In this document: piece after piece, positions 19,548 through 28,211 of the stretch | How positions within the stretch are numbered: position 1 is the first letter of the stretch | How the letters are laid out: every line of letters starts with the position of its first letter | NCBI GenBank assembly: GCA_020628165.1 | Contig: JAHDFM010000003.1 | Coordinates: 107,223 to 171,222, forward strand | Length of the DNA: 64,000 bases | Reading direction: 5' to 3' | Origin: Bdellovibrionales bacterium | GTDB taxonomy: Bacteria > Bdellovibrionota > Bdellovibrionia > Bdellovibrionales > UBA1609 | Program-made: the position numbers and the translations under genes | Notes under the pieces: generated by a model | Database searches by the model: none | The model's input: only the letters and a program-made list of their open reading frames with translations | What the model was told of the DNA's origin: nothing

Positions 19548-21322
19548 CTGTTTTTTAAATCTTCAAGCTCTTGCCACTTTGTGTAGAGCTCACTAACCTG
19601 TTGTTCGTATTCAGTAAGCTTTTTTGTGAGCTCTGTGATTTTGTTGTGATCTGTTTCAGTCGTGATTTGTAAGTTAACTTCTTCGAGTTGACCTTCTGCT
19701 TTTTGGATGTCGCCTTCAATAGTTTCAAGTAATTTTTTATCTTTATATGACATGGATTTCTTTTTTGGCTTTTTAGGTTTGCTCTTGGTCACCGTTTCAG
19801 TTTGAGTGTTTTCTTTTTTATTGAGCCACTGATCAAGAGAGGCAAAGTTTCCCCAGGTTCCATCTCCGTTGAGAGCTAAATAGCTATTGCAGATATTGGT
19901 GATAAAGTCTCTGTCGTGGGATATCAATATCAAGGCACTGCCAAGTTCTGAGAGCAAGTTCTCTAAGGACTCAATAGATTCAATGTCGAGATCATTCGTG
20001 GGCTCGTCTAATATAAATAGATCACATGGCTTTAAAAGAATTTTAGCCAGTTGCAAACGAGCCCTTTCGCCACCTGAGAGCTGTGAAATTTTTAAATTAA
20101 AATGGTCTTTATCAAATAAAAACTTAGATGCATAACTGGCTACATGCATCGATTTGTCTTTAAAAACAACGTAGTCAGACCCTTCACCCAAATAGGAAAA
20201 AATATTGGACTCGTTATCAAGTAAAGAGACATTTTGATCAAAATAAACCACTTGCAAGCTATCGGCTAAAAAAACATCACCGCTATCGGGTTGTAGTTCT
20301 TGCATGATAATTTTAATTAAACTGGTTTTTCCGGAGCCATTGTTACCTAAAATGGCCAGTCTTTGTTTGTGAGTGATTTTAAGATCGAGTTGATCAAAAA
20401 GTTTTTGGTCAAATGATTTAGAAACTTTTTTGAGCTCAACCAGTTTTTTAGATTTTCTGTCAGATTCATCGACGGATAGTTTTAAATTGTGTTGTGAGCT
20501 TTTGACTTTTTCATTGAGAGAGTCCACTTGGGCGAATAAGTTTTGAGCCTCTTTGGCTCTTGACCTGCTCTTGGTGGTTCTTGCTTTGACGCCTGCTCGA
20601 AGCCACTCAAGCTCTCGACGAGCCTTGTTGCTTAAGCTTTCAAGCTGTTGTTGCAGTTCATTAAAATGATCTGAGCGTTTTTCTAAAAACTGATAGTAGG
20701 GGACATCAAATGCCAAATGCTCGTTATTGAAGGCGGGGCCAATTTCAATAGTTTTTTGAGTGACGGCATTAAGAAGGTGCCTGTCGTGGCTAATGAGTAA
20801 ATAGCTATTTCTGAAGCCATTTAAAAGTTTAATCAGCCAGGCGATGGACTGCCAATCCATGTGGTTGGTGGGTTCATCAAGCAGGAGTAAATCTGGGTTT
20901 TGAACTAGACATTGTGCTAACCCCAAGCGTTTTTTCCAGCCCCCAGATAAGCTTGAAGCCTTAACGTCGGGGGCATAGAAACCACAGTTGGATAGGGCTT
21001 TTTGAACTTCGAGCTCGAGTTCGTCTTGGTTTAAGGTTTTGCTATTGGCCTTTTCTTTAACTGCAGCGTAGACGGTGTGATCGTCATTAAAACTGAGAGT
21101 CTGTGGCAGGTAAGCCACCACTGTATTTTTTTTGAAAACAACCTGTCCTTGGTCAGGAGATTCAATTTCACTGATTAATTTGAGAAGAGTTGATTTGCCA
21201 GTCCCATTTTTACCAATGATACTGATTTTTTCACCTTTATTAATAGTGAGTGATAGGTCCGTAAAAAGATCACGATTGCCAAAAGACTTAGAAATATTAA
21301 CCAGTGATACGAGATTATCCAT
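19544..21322 (-). CDS. ABC-F family ATPase, Uup-like
   Basis: 592-aa soluble protein with two ABC domains. Domain 1: GKNGTGKSTLLKL, LSGGWKKRLGLAQ, LLLDEPTNHMD. Domain 2: GNNGSGKTSLIKI, LSGGERARLQLAKI, LDEPTNDLD. The DEPTNDLDIES box and the C-terminal coiled coil (about 525-590, EGDIQKAEGQLEEV) resemble Uup, an ABC-F protein linked to transposon excision and ribosome function in E. coli. The open frame extends upstream through a dispersed GTCATCCTGAGC repeat, but the first 15 codons would then be repeat DNA, so ATG 21322 (MDNLVSLVNISKSFG) is chosen. No clear Shine-Dalgarno site was found. Confidence 0.88.
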   Translation of the reverse strand: MDNLVSLVNISKSFGNRDLFTDLSLTINKGEKISIIGKNGTGKSTLLKLISEIESPDQGQVVFKKNTVVAYLPQTLSFNDDHTVYAAVKEKANSKTLNQDELELEVQKALSNCGFYAPDVKASSLSGGWKKRLGLAQCLVQNPDLLLLDEPTNHMDWQSIAWLIKLLNGFRNSYLLISHDRHLLNAVTQKTIEIGPAFNNEHLAFDVPYYQFLEKRSDHFNELQQQLESLSNKARRELEWLRAGVKARTTKSRSRAKEAQNLFAQVDSLNEKVKSSQHNLKLSVDESDRKSKKLVELKKVSKSFDQKLFDQLDLKITHKQRLAILGNNGSGKTSLIKIIMQELQPDSGDVFLADSLQVVYFDQNVSLLDNESNIFSYLGEGSDYVVFKDKSMHVASYASKFLFDKDHFNLKISQLSGGERARLQLAKILLKPCDLFILDEPTNDLDIESIESLENLLSELGSALILISHDRDFITNICNSYLALNGDGTWGNFASLDQWLNKKENTQTETVTKSKPKKPKKKSMSYKDKKLLETIEGDIQKAEGQLEEVNLQITTETDHNKITELTKKLTEYEQQVSELYTKWQELEDLKNS

Positions 21323-21353
21323 GGTTATACGCTTATCACTTAAAACAACCCCT

Positions 21354-21469
21354 GTCATCCTGAGCAAAGCACGTCACCCATTGAGAATTACGTCATCCTG
21401 ATCGAAGCGAAGGAGCTACTGCAAAATAATTGCTAGTGTATTTAGACCCTTCGCTAAGCTCAGGATGAC
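21354..21469. repeat. Dispersed palindromic GTCATCCTGAGC repeat, inverted pair
   Basis: GTCATCCTGAGCAAAGC (21354-21370) is followed by GTCATCCTGATCGAAGC (from 21392) and its inverted partner CTAAGCTCAGGATGAC (ending 21469). The last two, with their GAAGG/CCTTC extensions, form 22-nt arms around a 34-nt loop. The same family occurs at four other sites in the window. It lies directly upstream of the Uup-like gene and downstream of the CAP-domain gene. Confidence 0.8.
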
Positions 21470-21511
21470 AGAACTCTCTCAAAATGACGAACTATGTTTT
21501 AACTAAGAGAT

Positions 21512-22153
21512 TTAAACTCTGGGTGAAGCAAGGGCCATAGTCCAATAGGTCTTGTAGGTACTATTTTCATTATATGTACAAGAGACCGCGATCTCTTGGA
21601 ATTTTTGCTCTACAAGATTGCGACAGTGTCCTTCACTTTTTAACCAAGCAAGGTAGACCTTTACAATAGATATTTGGCCAGCAGCTACATTCTCACCAGC
21701 AGTCCTAAAATCATAACCAACTTTATTTAGACGCTCACCTGCGGAACTGCCGTCCGATCCTGTGTGCGAAACGAACAAGTTTGTTGCCATGTCGTTGGAA
21801 TGGGTTTTAGAAGCTCGGTAAAGGAGCCCTGAGTAAACTAAATTGTTTGTTTTTTTCATTTTCACTCCTCCACAAGAGAAACCTTCTCTGCGGGTGTAAT
21901 TGACCAAGTCGATGATGGCTCGGTTAATTTCTTCGGAGCTCGATTGGCAAGTGATTTTATTCAAAGACTCGATGTCAAACTCTTTATTTAAGCTTGTGCT
22001 TGATAAGACTTTTAAGTCAGAAGAGTTAAGACCATCAGAATCAAGAAAACTCTGCACGATCGGTTGATTTTCAAACAACTGCAGAGCACTGAATTCACCA
22101 CAGCTAGCAATTAATAAACAACTCAAACTCAAAATGGCTTTGCTAAAGTTCAT
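21512..22153 (-). CDS. CAP/SCP-domain lipoprotein
   Basis: 213 aa. A canonical lipobox, LIASC (Cys19), predicts lipid anchoring. The C-terminal two thirds is a CAP (SCP/YkwD-type) domain: ASKTHSNDMA with its conserved His, FVSHTGSDGSSAGERL, AGENVAAG, AWLKSEGHCRNL and YWTMALA. Two cysteines in HCRN and AVSC probably pair. CAP proteins are extracellular or periplasmic; bacterial roles are poorly defined. It lies downstream of the second DUF1592/DUF1552 pair on the same strand, separated by 229 bp containing a strong hairpin, so it is probably a separate transcript. Confidence 0.85.
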   Translation of the reverse strand: MNFSKAILSLSCLLIASCGEFSALQLFENQPIVQSFLDSDGLNSSDLKVLSSTSLNKEFDIESLNKITCQSSSEEINRAIIDLVNYTRREGFSCGGVKMKKTNNLVYSGLLYRASKTHSNDMATNLFVSHTGSDGSSAGERLNKVGYDFRTAGENVAAGQISIVKVYLAWLKSEGHCRNLVEQKFQEIAVSCTYNENSTYKTYWTMALASPRV

Positions 22154-22183
22154 AATAATTCCTTTTATTACTATTGTTAATAA

Positions 22184-22216
22184 GTTTTAATTAGGAGAAG
22201 CTCCTAATATTAAAAC
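22184..22216. terminator. Hairpin between DUF1552 copy 2 and the CAP gene
   Basis: ATTAGGAG (22190-22197), loop AAG, CTCCTAAT (22201-22208), extended outward by A/T pairs (TTTTAA and TTAAAA). It could end the DUF1552 transcript on the minus strand or act as an operator for the CAP gene 37 nt further on. Confidence 0.45.
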
Positions 22217-22382
22217 CATTCAACACCTTATTGCTTTAGTTTTACCTCCTTTGTTTAAGTTTTCATTTTATCAACAAATAGCAGGATACAAAAAAACATT
22301 TCATTTTTTGTTCAGCAATAGGAATTATTTTAAATTTATTTGTCGAACTTATAGAGATGTAAATTCTCAAAAATGGAATTAA

Positions 22383-23780
22383 CTAGCCAAGAATTTTTTT
22401 ATTGTTGTTTCCGGTTCTTTTGGTTTCATGGGTGTTCGAACCAAACTCATTCAAACTAAGCCCCATTCTGTTGGCTATGGCACAATGGATATCACCAGGG
22501 TGAACAGAAGTGCGGTCATAAAACTCACCAGTCTTACCAGAATTAACGATCAACCAAGGGATCTTGTCATTTCGGTGTGCGGGTTTGTTGCCGTTTCCAA
22601 TGTTTTGCATTCCAAACTCACCAGTGATAGCAATCATTGTCTCGTCATAAATGCCAGCCCCTTTAAGTTTTACAATGAGTTGATCCAATGTTTTAAACAG
22701 CTCATCTTGGTATTTGCGAATTTCTGAGTTGTTGAACTTTTTGTGTGCACCTTCACCGTGTTGTTTGTTGTCCCAGATGTTGGTGTAATAGGTGATGGAT
22801 TTAGTGTAGTTATACTTTAAGGCGTAGGTCATTAAATCAAAGTAAGCGAGACTTTTTTTATTGAAGTTATCATAACCGCGCCAGTTTTTATCATTAAAAT
22901 TACTGGCCACAGAAAATTGTCGGCATTCAGCCGGAGCACTGGCGAGGCTTCGGTCACTGTTAAGGTCGTTGATGAATTTATTTTTATTTTCAATTTGTTG
23001 AGCGACTTGTGCTTTGAGTTTGTCGAATTCTTCATTTGGCAATAAGTATTGGCTTTTATATGAGTTTAAATTACTTTCAATCAGTTGTAATTGGTTGATC
23101 TCTTTGTTGATCTGAGCGATTTGACCTTGTTTGTCGTTACTTTCAATTTTTTGATCACAGTTCAGTTCGCCTTTGACTTTATTAAAAGCATTGCCCACTT
23201 CAATGATGGGTTTTGTCGGTTTGCCACTTTGTAAAAATGTAGAGGTCTCCCACATATATGGGTGATTGTCTGTCGTATTATCTCCGTGTTTATTGTGATA
23301 ACCGAGGTTCAAATGATTAGTTATAGAATTGTACTTACTTTTTAAGTGGTCTCCCAAAACTAAATCAAGACTTCTGCCATTGTATTTAGAACCGTTGAGA
23401 CCATGCAGTTCTGCCGTACGAATGTTTTTACTGGTAAAGCCGGTGAGTCCTGCTGACTGATTGTTGGCATGGGCACCACCGTCATGGTCTCTACTGCCAT
23501 TTTTAAAAATATGATTGACGTTTCGAATAAAAAAAGCGTCATTTTTCATGTTGTTGGCTGCTGAAATCGTTGAACCACTGTTGAAATGAAATGTTCCGCG
23601 CACATCATTTTTAGGAATATTAGCTCCGTGCAAGAAATAAATAAAAATAATATTTTTTTTAACTGTGTTCGTCTGAGCAAAGGCTTTGTAATTAAATAAA
23701 TTAGATGCCGTATAAAGCCCAAGGCCACTGGACAGTTGTGCTAAAAAGAGTCTTCGATCAAATTTACTGTTGTATTTCAT
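22383..23780 (-). CDS. DUF1552 family protein, Tat-exported (copy 2)
   Basis: 465 aa, same architecture as the protein at 3194-4651. Twin-arginine signal DRRLFLAQLSSGLGL (residues 8-22) with probable cleavage after KAFAQ. Then IIFIYFLHGANIPKND, DHDGGAHANNQSAGLTG, a coiled segment about 195-260, KQHGEGAHKKF and ITGEFGMQN. The C-terminal VHPGDIHCAIANRMG aligns with VHIGDINVSTMNRIG of copy 1. It follows its DUF1592-type partner by 15 nt. Residue-level divergence from copy 1 is large, so this is an old duplication or separate acquisition rather than a recent copy. Function unknown. Confidence 0.88.
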   Translation of the reverse strand: MKYNSKFDRRLFLAQLSSGLGLYTASNLFNYKAFAQTNTVKKNIIFIYFLHGANIPKNDVRGTFHFNSGSTISAANNMKNDAFFIRNVNHIFKNGSRDHDGGAHANNQSAGLTGFTSKNIRTAELHGLNGSKYNGRSLDLVLGDHLKSKYNSITNHLNLGYHNKHGDNTTDNHPYMWETSTFLQSGKPTKPIIEVGNAFNKVKGELNCDQKIESNDKQGQIAQINKEINQLQLIESNLNSYKSQYLLPNEEFDKLKAQVAQQIENKNKFINDLNSDRSLASAPAECRQFSVASNFNDKNWRGYDNFNKKSLAYFDLMTYALKYNYTKSITYYTNIWDNKQHGEGAHKKFNNSEIRKYQDELFKTLDQLIVKLKGAGIYDETMIAITGEFGMQNIGNGNKPAHRNDKIPWLIVNSGKTGEFYDRTSVHPGDIHCAIANRMGLSLNEFGSNTHETKRTGNNNKKILG

Positions 23781-23795
23781 AACTTCTTTTCCTTA

Positions 23796-25502
23796 TCAGT
23801 AACTTGGTTTTTTCACCGTCGCAAAGTTATCTGAGTTCAATGTATTTATGATGATGTCTTTAAGCCCTGTTGCATCTCCTTGAGAGAAAATACTTTTGTT
23901 AAAGCAAGGTTTAAATTTGTGGCCAGGGGTGGTCATAAAGCTTTTGTGCAAGTGCTCTGTAAAGCAGGCTTTGTAGTCAGCTGTGCTTGCCAAAATGCGA
24001 TTGAAGTCAGCCGCACTTGAATAACTTTGACCCGCTAATTTTTGATTGAATTCAATTTTGCTGCCATTGGGGTAGGATTCACGGTAGTTCCCGTAAGCAT
24101 CAAAACGCTCAAGTCCGATGGCAAGGGGATCAATATAATTGTGACAGGCAGCGCATTGTGCTTGTGAGCGGTGAAACTCTAAAACTTCTAGATTATTGCC
24201 ATTGACTGGGAAACCATCAGAATTAGAAACCGCTTCAATGGCACTTTCTGTGGCGGGGCTTAAATTTGGCAATTGAAAACAGGCAATGTTTGCTAAGACA
24301 TAAGTTCCTCGGTTCACAGGGGAGGAGTCTTTTTCAGTATGAAAGGTTTTATAGGCAAAGTACTTAGAGGTGAGTAAACTATTTTGACCAGTGATCAAAG
24401 AGCTAATGCTTCTATTTTGCTGGATGGCTTCTTTAACGCGATCAAATTGAACATTGGCCAAGTTACTAATTTTTTGTTTATCAAATTCACCTGGAGCCCC
24501 AAGATCAACATCGAATTTTAGCCAGCGTCCAAAAAAATGATAAGATAAACGATCAACAGTTAATTTATCATTGAGCAAATTCCTGGCATAACTGACAAGT
24601 TGAGCTTTACTGGTGATCTCTTCACTTTTGATTTTGTTGAGTAGATCGATGCTAGGTGAGCTGTTTTTTAAGAAAAAACTCATCTTACTGGCATACTCAT
24701 AAACATCTAAATTTCTAATATTGGCAGCTGCTAGCTTGTTGTGGTTTTTAAGGAGAAACTGAGGAGAGGTGATCAAGTACTGGATGAGGTTTCTAATAAC
24801 TTCAGTTTTTTGTGCGTTGTTTGCAGCTTGCACGCTTGTGATTTTTTGAACAGATGCATTTTCTTGGGTGGTGAGTGGGCGACGGTACATGTAAAAGGGA
24901 ACATTATTGATAATGTTTCTATAGCACTGATCAGACAGGTCACAAGGCCAAACCGAGTTGTTGCTAAGTTGACCAATGAAGGCATCAGCAACCACTTGGG
25001 AAAATTTAAGCAGTTGCAAAAATAAACCATCTTCAAAAACTACCTCGTTGGTTCCCGTGAAAATATTTTCAGTGATCTGACGAGGGTAGTAAGTGTCCAC
25101 ATCAATCTTGATCCCTAAGATTTCATTGAGAGTGTCTTTGAGTTGCGACCTAGAAAGCTTGTTGGTGACGTTGAACTCAAGTTCGGAGCTTGGGTTATTA
25201 CAAATTAACTCTCCAGTTGAGGTGTTGTAATGACTTTGAAATGTTGGGCTAATGAAGCCAACTTTAAAACTGTTGCCAGGTTGTGAGTTGTCGTTATTGT
25301 TTGGAGGGGTGACATTGTTGTCATTGGGATTGTTGTTTGAGTTGTTATCAGTCAGAGGGCTTGTTGAGTCATTGTCTTGTATATTAATAACTGAAAAATC
25401 ACTGTTGGCTTCGAAGCTGGGACCACAATTTTGCCATAAAACTACATTCACCAAAATAGCAATAGTTATATAAATGAATTTTTTCTTATTTTTTATGCCC
25501 AC
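23796..25502 (-). CDS. DUF1592/DUF1588-type c-heme lipoprotein (copy 2)
   Basis: 568 aa from a GTG at 25502, preceded 7 nt upstream by GGGGGA. The longer frame from GTG 25523 has no ribosome site and spoils the signal peptide. The N-terminus is Lys-rich, then hydrophobic, ending LWQNCGPSF. An Asn-rich linker follows (about 45-75). The domains match copy 1: NVPFYMYRRPLTTQE (DUF1595), YEYASKMSFFLKNSSP (DUF1592), SSPVNRGTYVLANIAC and CAACH (residues 450-454, one CxxCH heme site) with IDPLAIGLERFDAYG (DUF1588), and a DUF1585-like tail. A TATACT box lies at 25530-25525. Function is inference only, as for copy 1. Confidence 0.87.
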   Translation of the reverse strand: MGIKNKKKFIYITIAILVNVVLWQNCGPSFEANSDFSVINIQDNDSTSPLTDNNSNNNPNDNNVTPPNNNDNSQPGNSFKVGFISPTFQSHYNTSTGELICNNPSSELEFNVTNKLSRSQLKDTLNEILGIKIDVDTYYPRQITENIFTGTNEVVFEDGLFLQLLKFSQVVADAFIGQLSNNSVWPCDLSDQCYRNIINNVPFYMYRRPLTTQENASVQKITSVQAANNAQKTEVIRNLIQYLITSPQFLLKNHNKLAAANIRNLDVYEYASKMSFFLKNSSPSIDLLNKIKSEEITSKAQLVSYARNLLNDKLTVDRLSYHFFGRWLKFDVDLGAPGEFDKQKISNLANVQFDRVKEAIQQNRSISSLITGQNSLLTSKYFAYKTFHTEKDSSPVNRGTYVLANIACFQLPNLSPATESAIEAVSNSDGFPVNGNNLEVLEFHRSQAQCAACHNYIDPLAIGLERFDAYGNYRESYPNGSKIEFNQKLAGQSYSSAADFNRILASTADYKACFTEHLHKSFMTTPGHKFKPCFNKSIFSQGDATGLKDIIINTLNSDNFATVKKPSY

Positions 25503-25650
25503 AAAAAAATCCCCCAATAACACTAGTATATCGACCTATTAAAGGAGCAGGTTAAAAAAAAAGTTATGCCATAATCTGTTGTATATGAGTTCTCAATTTA
25601 GTACATTTTAGACTGTGTTATGAAAGCGAATCCTAAAATGAGACAGCTAT

Positions 25651-27537
25651 ATGTCCACTGAAAAAAAATCAGATCGCATAGAACGACTCAAGCAAAGAGT
25701 TTCTGAAATGCCAAAGACCCCGGGAGTGTATTTGATGAAAAACTCCGGCGGCAAAGTGATCTATGTGGGTAAGGCAAAGAACTTGCGTAATCGCGTGCGC
25801 TCTTATTTTAATAAATCCTCAGACAAAAGAGTCAAAACTGTTTATTTGGTGAGCCATATCGACTCCATTGAAACCATGCTCACCAACACCGAAGTGGAAG
25901 CTTTTTTACTAGAGGCTTCACTCATTAAAAAATATCGACCTCGTTACAATATCCGCTTAAAGGACGATAAGTCTTACCCTTACATTCGCTGCAGTTTGGA
26001 AGATAACTTTCCGCGCTTTTACCTAGCTCGCAGTGTGAGAAATAACAAGTCCTTGTATTTTGGCCCTTACACCAGCAGTTACACCGTTCGCGGTACCATT
26101 GAGTATCTCAATGAAAAGTACAAAATCAGAGACTGTACGAACTCTTATATGAAATCTCGAACACGTCCTTGCCTCACTCATCAGATTCATCGTTGTAAGG
26201 CCCCTTGTGTGGATTTTGTTTCAAAAGAGGAGTATGGCAAAGACTTGCAAGAGTCATTAGTGTTTTTAAAGAAAGAAAAAAAATCAGAACTCAAGCGCAT
26301 TGAAAAAACGATGCTAGAAGCTTCGGAGCAAGAAAGATATGAACTTGCGGCTAAGTTAAGAGATCAACTCAAGTCATTGCGCTCCATCTGGGAAAAGCAA
26401 GTCGTTATTCACCACAAAAAAACCATCGATCAAGATGTGATCGCTGCTTTTGGTGATGAGCGGGGGACTCTCTTTGAAACTTTGCACGTGCGTTCCGGGC
26501 AGTTGATCGGACAGCGCCATTATTTTTTAAAGAACTTAAAAATTAATGAAGACAATGAAGATCCGCGCGAGTGGTTCACTTCTTTTTTAACTCAGTACTA
26601 TGTTGATAATGTGATCCCTGATGAAATTATATTTCCGTATGATCTAGGCTCTGATATTACCAAGTTATTGAAGGATTTGTTTTTAGAACGCGGCAAACCA
26701 AAGATTGTTCTTAGTCATGTTGTGCAAGGTGACAAGAAGAAGCTATTAGAGTTAGCGCTAAAAAATGCTGAAAATAATTTTAAGAAAACTGTGAGCAAAG
26801 TGGAAAGTCGCACGGAGGCATTAAAGCTCATTCAAGCGAAATTGCATTTGCCAAAAATTCCATACCGCATTGAATGTTACGACATCTCACATATGCAAGG
26901 AACCGATGTGGTCGCAAGCCAAGTGGTGTTTGAGGGCGGCGTTGAGAATAAAGATGAGTACCGAAGGTATAAGCTTAAAACTCAGCAAAACGATGACTTT
27001 GCCAATATGAAAGAGGTGCTGGAAAGGCGACTTAAGCACACAGAGTACGAAGATCCCGACTTAATTCTTATTGATGGGGGAAAGGGACAGCTCAATATTT
27101 GTGTGAAAGTATTGCAAGAGCTTGGGCGCGAGGACATTCCTATAACCTCCATTGCTAAAGCAAGAACCCAAACTGGCTTTCAAAAAAAGAGTGTGACTAG
27201 CACTCAGGAGCGCTTCTTTATTCCTGGGCGTTCGAACCCTGTAACCTTCCGGGCGGGCAGTGAGGCCTTTAAAATATTAGTGCAGTTGCGTGATGAGGCT
27301 CACCGCTTTGCTATCAGTTTTCACCGTTTGTTGCGCAGCAAACGCCTGACTACCAGTGAATTGGACCATTTACAAGGAGTGGGTCCAAAGCGCAAGAAAG
27401 CCTTACTCGCTTACTTTGAATCGGTCGAAAAAATTAAAAATTCAGACGCTCGCACGCTCGCTGAAGTGCCGGGCATCAGTCTTGAATTGGCCAAAAAAAT
27501 TCTAGGTCAACTGCAAGATGAGACTGTTAAAAATTGA
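25651..27537 (+). CDS. uvrC: Excinuclease ABC subunit C
   Basis: 628-aa nuclease that makes both incisions in nucleotide excision repair with UvrB. GIY-YIG domain at the N-terminus (TPGVYLMKNSGGKVIYVGKA, residues 23-42). A Cys-rich patch is followed by a UVR motif (ERYELAAKLRDQLKSLR, about 229-245). The RNase-H-like 3' nuclease region has ECYDISHMQGT and LILIDGGKGQLN, and tandem helix-hairpin-helix motifs close the protein (LQGVGPKRKKALL, VPGISLELAKKIL). Length and order are standard. It is divergent from the DUF1592 copy 2 gene across 148 bp. Confidence 0.97.
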   Translation: MSTEKKSDRIERLKQRVSEMPKTPGVYLMKNSGGKVIYVGKAKNLRNRVRSYFNKSSDKRVKTVYLVSHIDSIETMLTNTEVEAFLLEASLIKKYRPRYNIRLKDDKSYPYIRCSLEDNFPRFYLARSVRNNKSLYFGPYTSSYTVRGTIEYLNEKYKIRDCTNSYMKSRTRPCLTHQIHRCKAPCVDFVSKEEYGKDLQESLVFLKKEKKSELKRIEKTMLEASEQERYELAAKLRDQLKSLRSIWEKQVVIHHKKTIDQDVIAAFGDERGTLFETLHVRSGQLIGQRHYFLKNLKINEDNEDPREWFTSFLTQYYVDNVIPDEIIFPYDLGSDITKLLKDLFLERGKPKIVLSHVVQGDKKKLLELALKNAENNFKKTVSKVESRTEALKLIQAKLHLPKIPYRIECYDISHMQGTDVVASQVVFEGGVENKDEYRRYKLKTQQNDDFANMKEVLERRLKHTEYEDPDLILIDGGKGQLNICVKVLQELGREDIPITSIAKARTQTGFQKKSVTSTQERFFIPGRSNPVTFRAGSEAFKILVQLRDEAHRFAISFHRLLRSKRLTTSELDHLQGVGPKRKKALLAYFESVEKIKNSDARTLAEVPGISLELAKKILGQLQDETVKN

Positions 27538-27630
27538 ATTCTTGAAAACAAATCATTAAGTTATCCAAAAGATCAATGGCTTTAATCACTGGTCATCATT
27601 TTTTCTAATAGAAAAAAAACAAATCAGGAC

Positions 27631-27658
27631 TTGATTTATTAATCAAACTCACGATAAT
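27631..27658 (+). promoter_or_regulatory. Promoter with overlapping inverted repeat
   Basis: TTGATT (27631-27636), 16 nt, then GATAAT (27653-27658). The -35 is the left half of a perfect inverted repeat TTGATT-TATT-AATCAA (27631-27646), a candidate repressor site. The first ribosome site of the unit (AGGAGG, 27681-27686) lies 22 nt beyond the -10. Confidence 0.55.
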
Positions 27659-27691
27659 AAAAATATATCAAGTTTAAAAAAGGAGGTAACT

Positions 27692-27808
27692 ATGATTAAT
27701 ACGACATTCAAAAAGACAAGAAAAGATCAAGTAACACTGTTATCTTCTTTTATTTGTATTATGCCGACTCCCGTGATGGGCGGCGATCTTTCGGGCCAGG
27801 CCTGCTAG
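27692..27808 (+). CDS. Possible 38-aa leader ORF, unknown
   Basis: A short ORF beginning MINTTFKKTRKDQVTLL and ending SGQAC, with a near-perfect AAAGGAGG ribosome site 5-6 nt before the ATG, which is why it is reported. No signal peptide or known family is recognisable. Its second half overlaps a GC-rich, heavily base-paired stretch, so this may be a regulatory leader peptide whose translation changes folding of the RNA, or the strong ribosome site may be fortuitous. Coding status is uncertain. Confidence 0.35.
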   Translation: MINTTFKKTRKDQVTLLSSFICIMPTPVMGGDLSGQAC

Positions 27809-27857
27809 CTTATTCTCAGTGGCCGTGACGGTCCCAAAACAATAAAACAAATAAAAG
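27747..27857 (+). promoter_or_regulatory. Structured leader RNA (riboswitch-like), unassigned
   Basis: CTTTTATTTGT (27747-27757) and ACAAATAAAAG (27847-27857) form a perfect 11-bp closing stem. They enclose about 90 nt that are much more GC-rich than the surroundings. Internal hairpins include GCCG-ACT-CCC-GTGAT-GGG-CGGC (27763-27784) and GGCCG-TGA-CGGTC near 27823-27835. A possible long-range GGCCA/TGGCC pairing links the two. A closing stem around a multi-hairpin core upstream of a transporter operon is the layout of a riboswitch. I could not match it to a known class. Confidence 0.45.
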
Positions 27858-27903
27858 TAAAACCCGCGGGGAAGTTCCGCAAATTGTATATATTTAAAAT
27901 TTT

Positions 27904-27923
27904 GTGCGTATTTTCGCACCTTT
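27904..27923 (+). terminator. Small hairpin upstream of the 76-aa gene
   Basis: GTGCG (27904-27908), loop TATTTT, CGCAC (27915-27919), then CTTT. It is a weak attenuator-like hairpin between the structured leader and the GGGAGG ribosome site of the next gene. Confidence 0.35.
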
Positions 27924-27948
27924 AAGCTAACCAATGGGAGGTTATGTT

Positions 27949-28179
27949 ATGGCAGCTTATGCTAAAAAATTATCAAAAAAATGGATTCAAAAACACGCGT
28001 TTTTTGTGGTCTTAAAAGACACTAAAAGCGTAGAAAAGTCCAAGCGTCATCATTTAGTCAGGGGGATGAATTTTGCTCTTCACTACTTGTTGCAAGCCAG
28101 GAGAGTACAAAATGTAGCGCCTGGACAGCAACAGCAAGTGGATCCAGTCTCAATTCAATTACTAGGCCTTGTTAAATGA
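27949..28179 (+). CDS. 76-aa basic protein, unknown
   Basis: Starts at ATG 27949 with GGGAGG (27936-27941) 7 nt upstream; an earlier in-frame ATG at 27934 overlaps the ribosome site and is unlikely. The N-terminal half is strongly basic (YAKKLSKKWIQKH, KSVEKSKRHHLVR), followed by a short amphipathic helix (NFALHYLLQARR) and a Gln-rich tail. No signal peptide and no recognised family. It precedes an ABC exporter and is separated from it by a strong intrinsic terminator. A substrate or small regulator of the exporter are both possible; neither is shown. Confidence 0.6.
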   Translation: MAAYAKKLSKKWIQKHAFFVVLKDTKSVEKSKRHHLVRGMNFALHYLLQARRVQNVAPGQQQQVDPVSIQLLGLVK

Positions 28180-28211
28180 TAGGCACCATTAAAAAAAGAG
28201 AAATTTTATTT

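Noticed and set aside
27758..27846. Possible cobalamin riboswitch on the minus strand (CGGCCACTG and GCCCGAAAGATCGCC resemble conserved pieces)
   Set aside because: The pieces are imperfect and mis-spaced, the orientation is away from the downstream genes, and the next minus-strand gene is not adjacent or B12-related. A covariance-model scan would settle it.
27740..27934. Minus-strand 64-aa ORF across the structured leader
   Set aside because: It lacks a ribosome site and coincides with the base-paired region, whose symmetry tends to keep both strands open.
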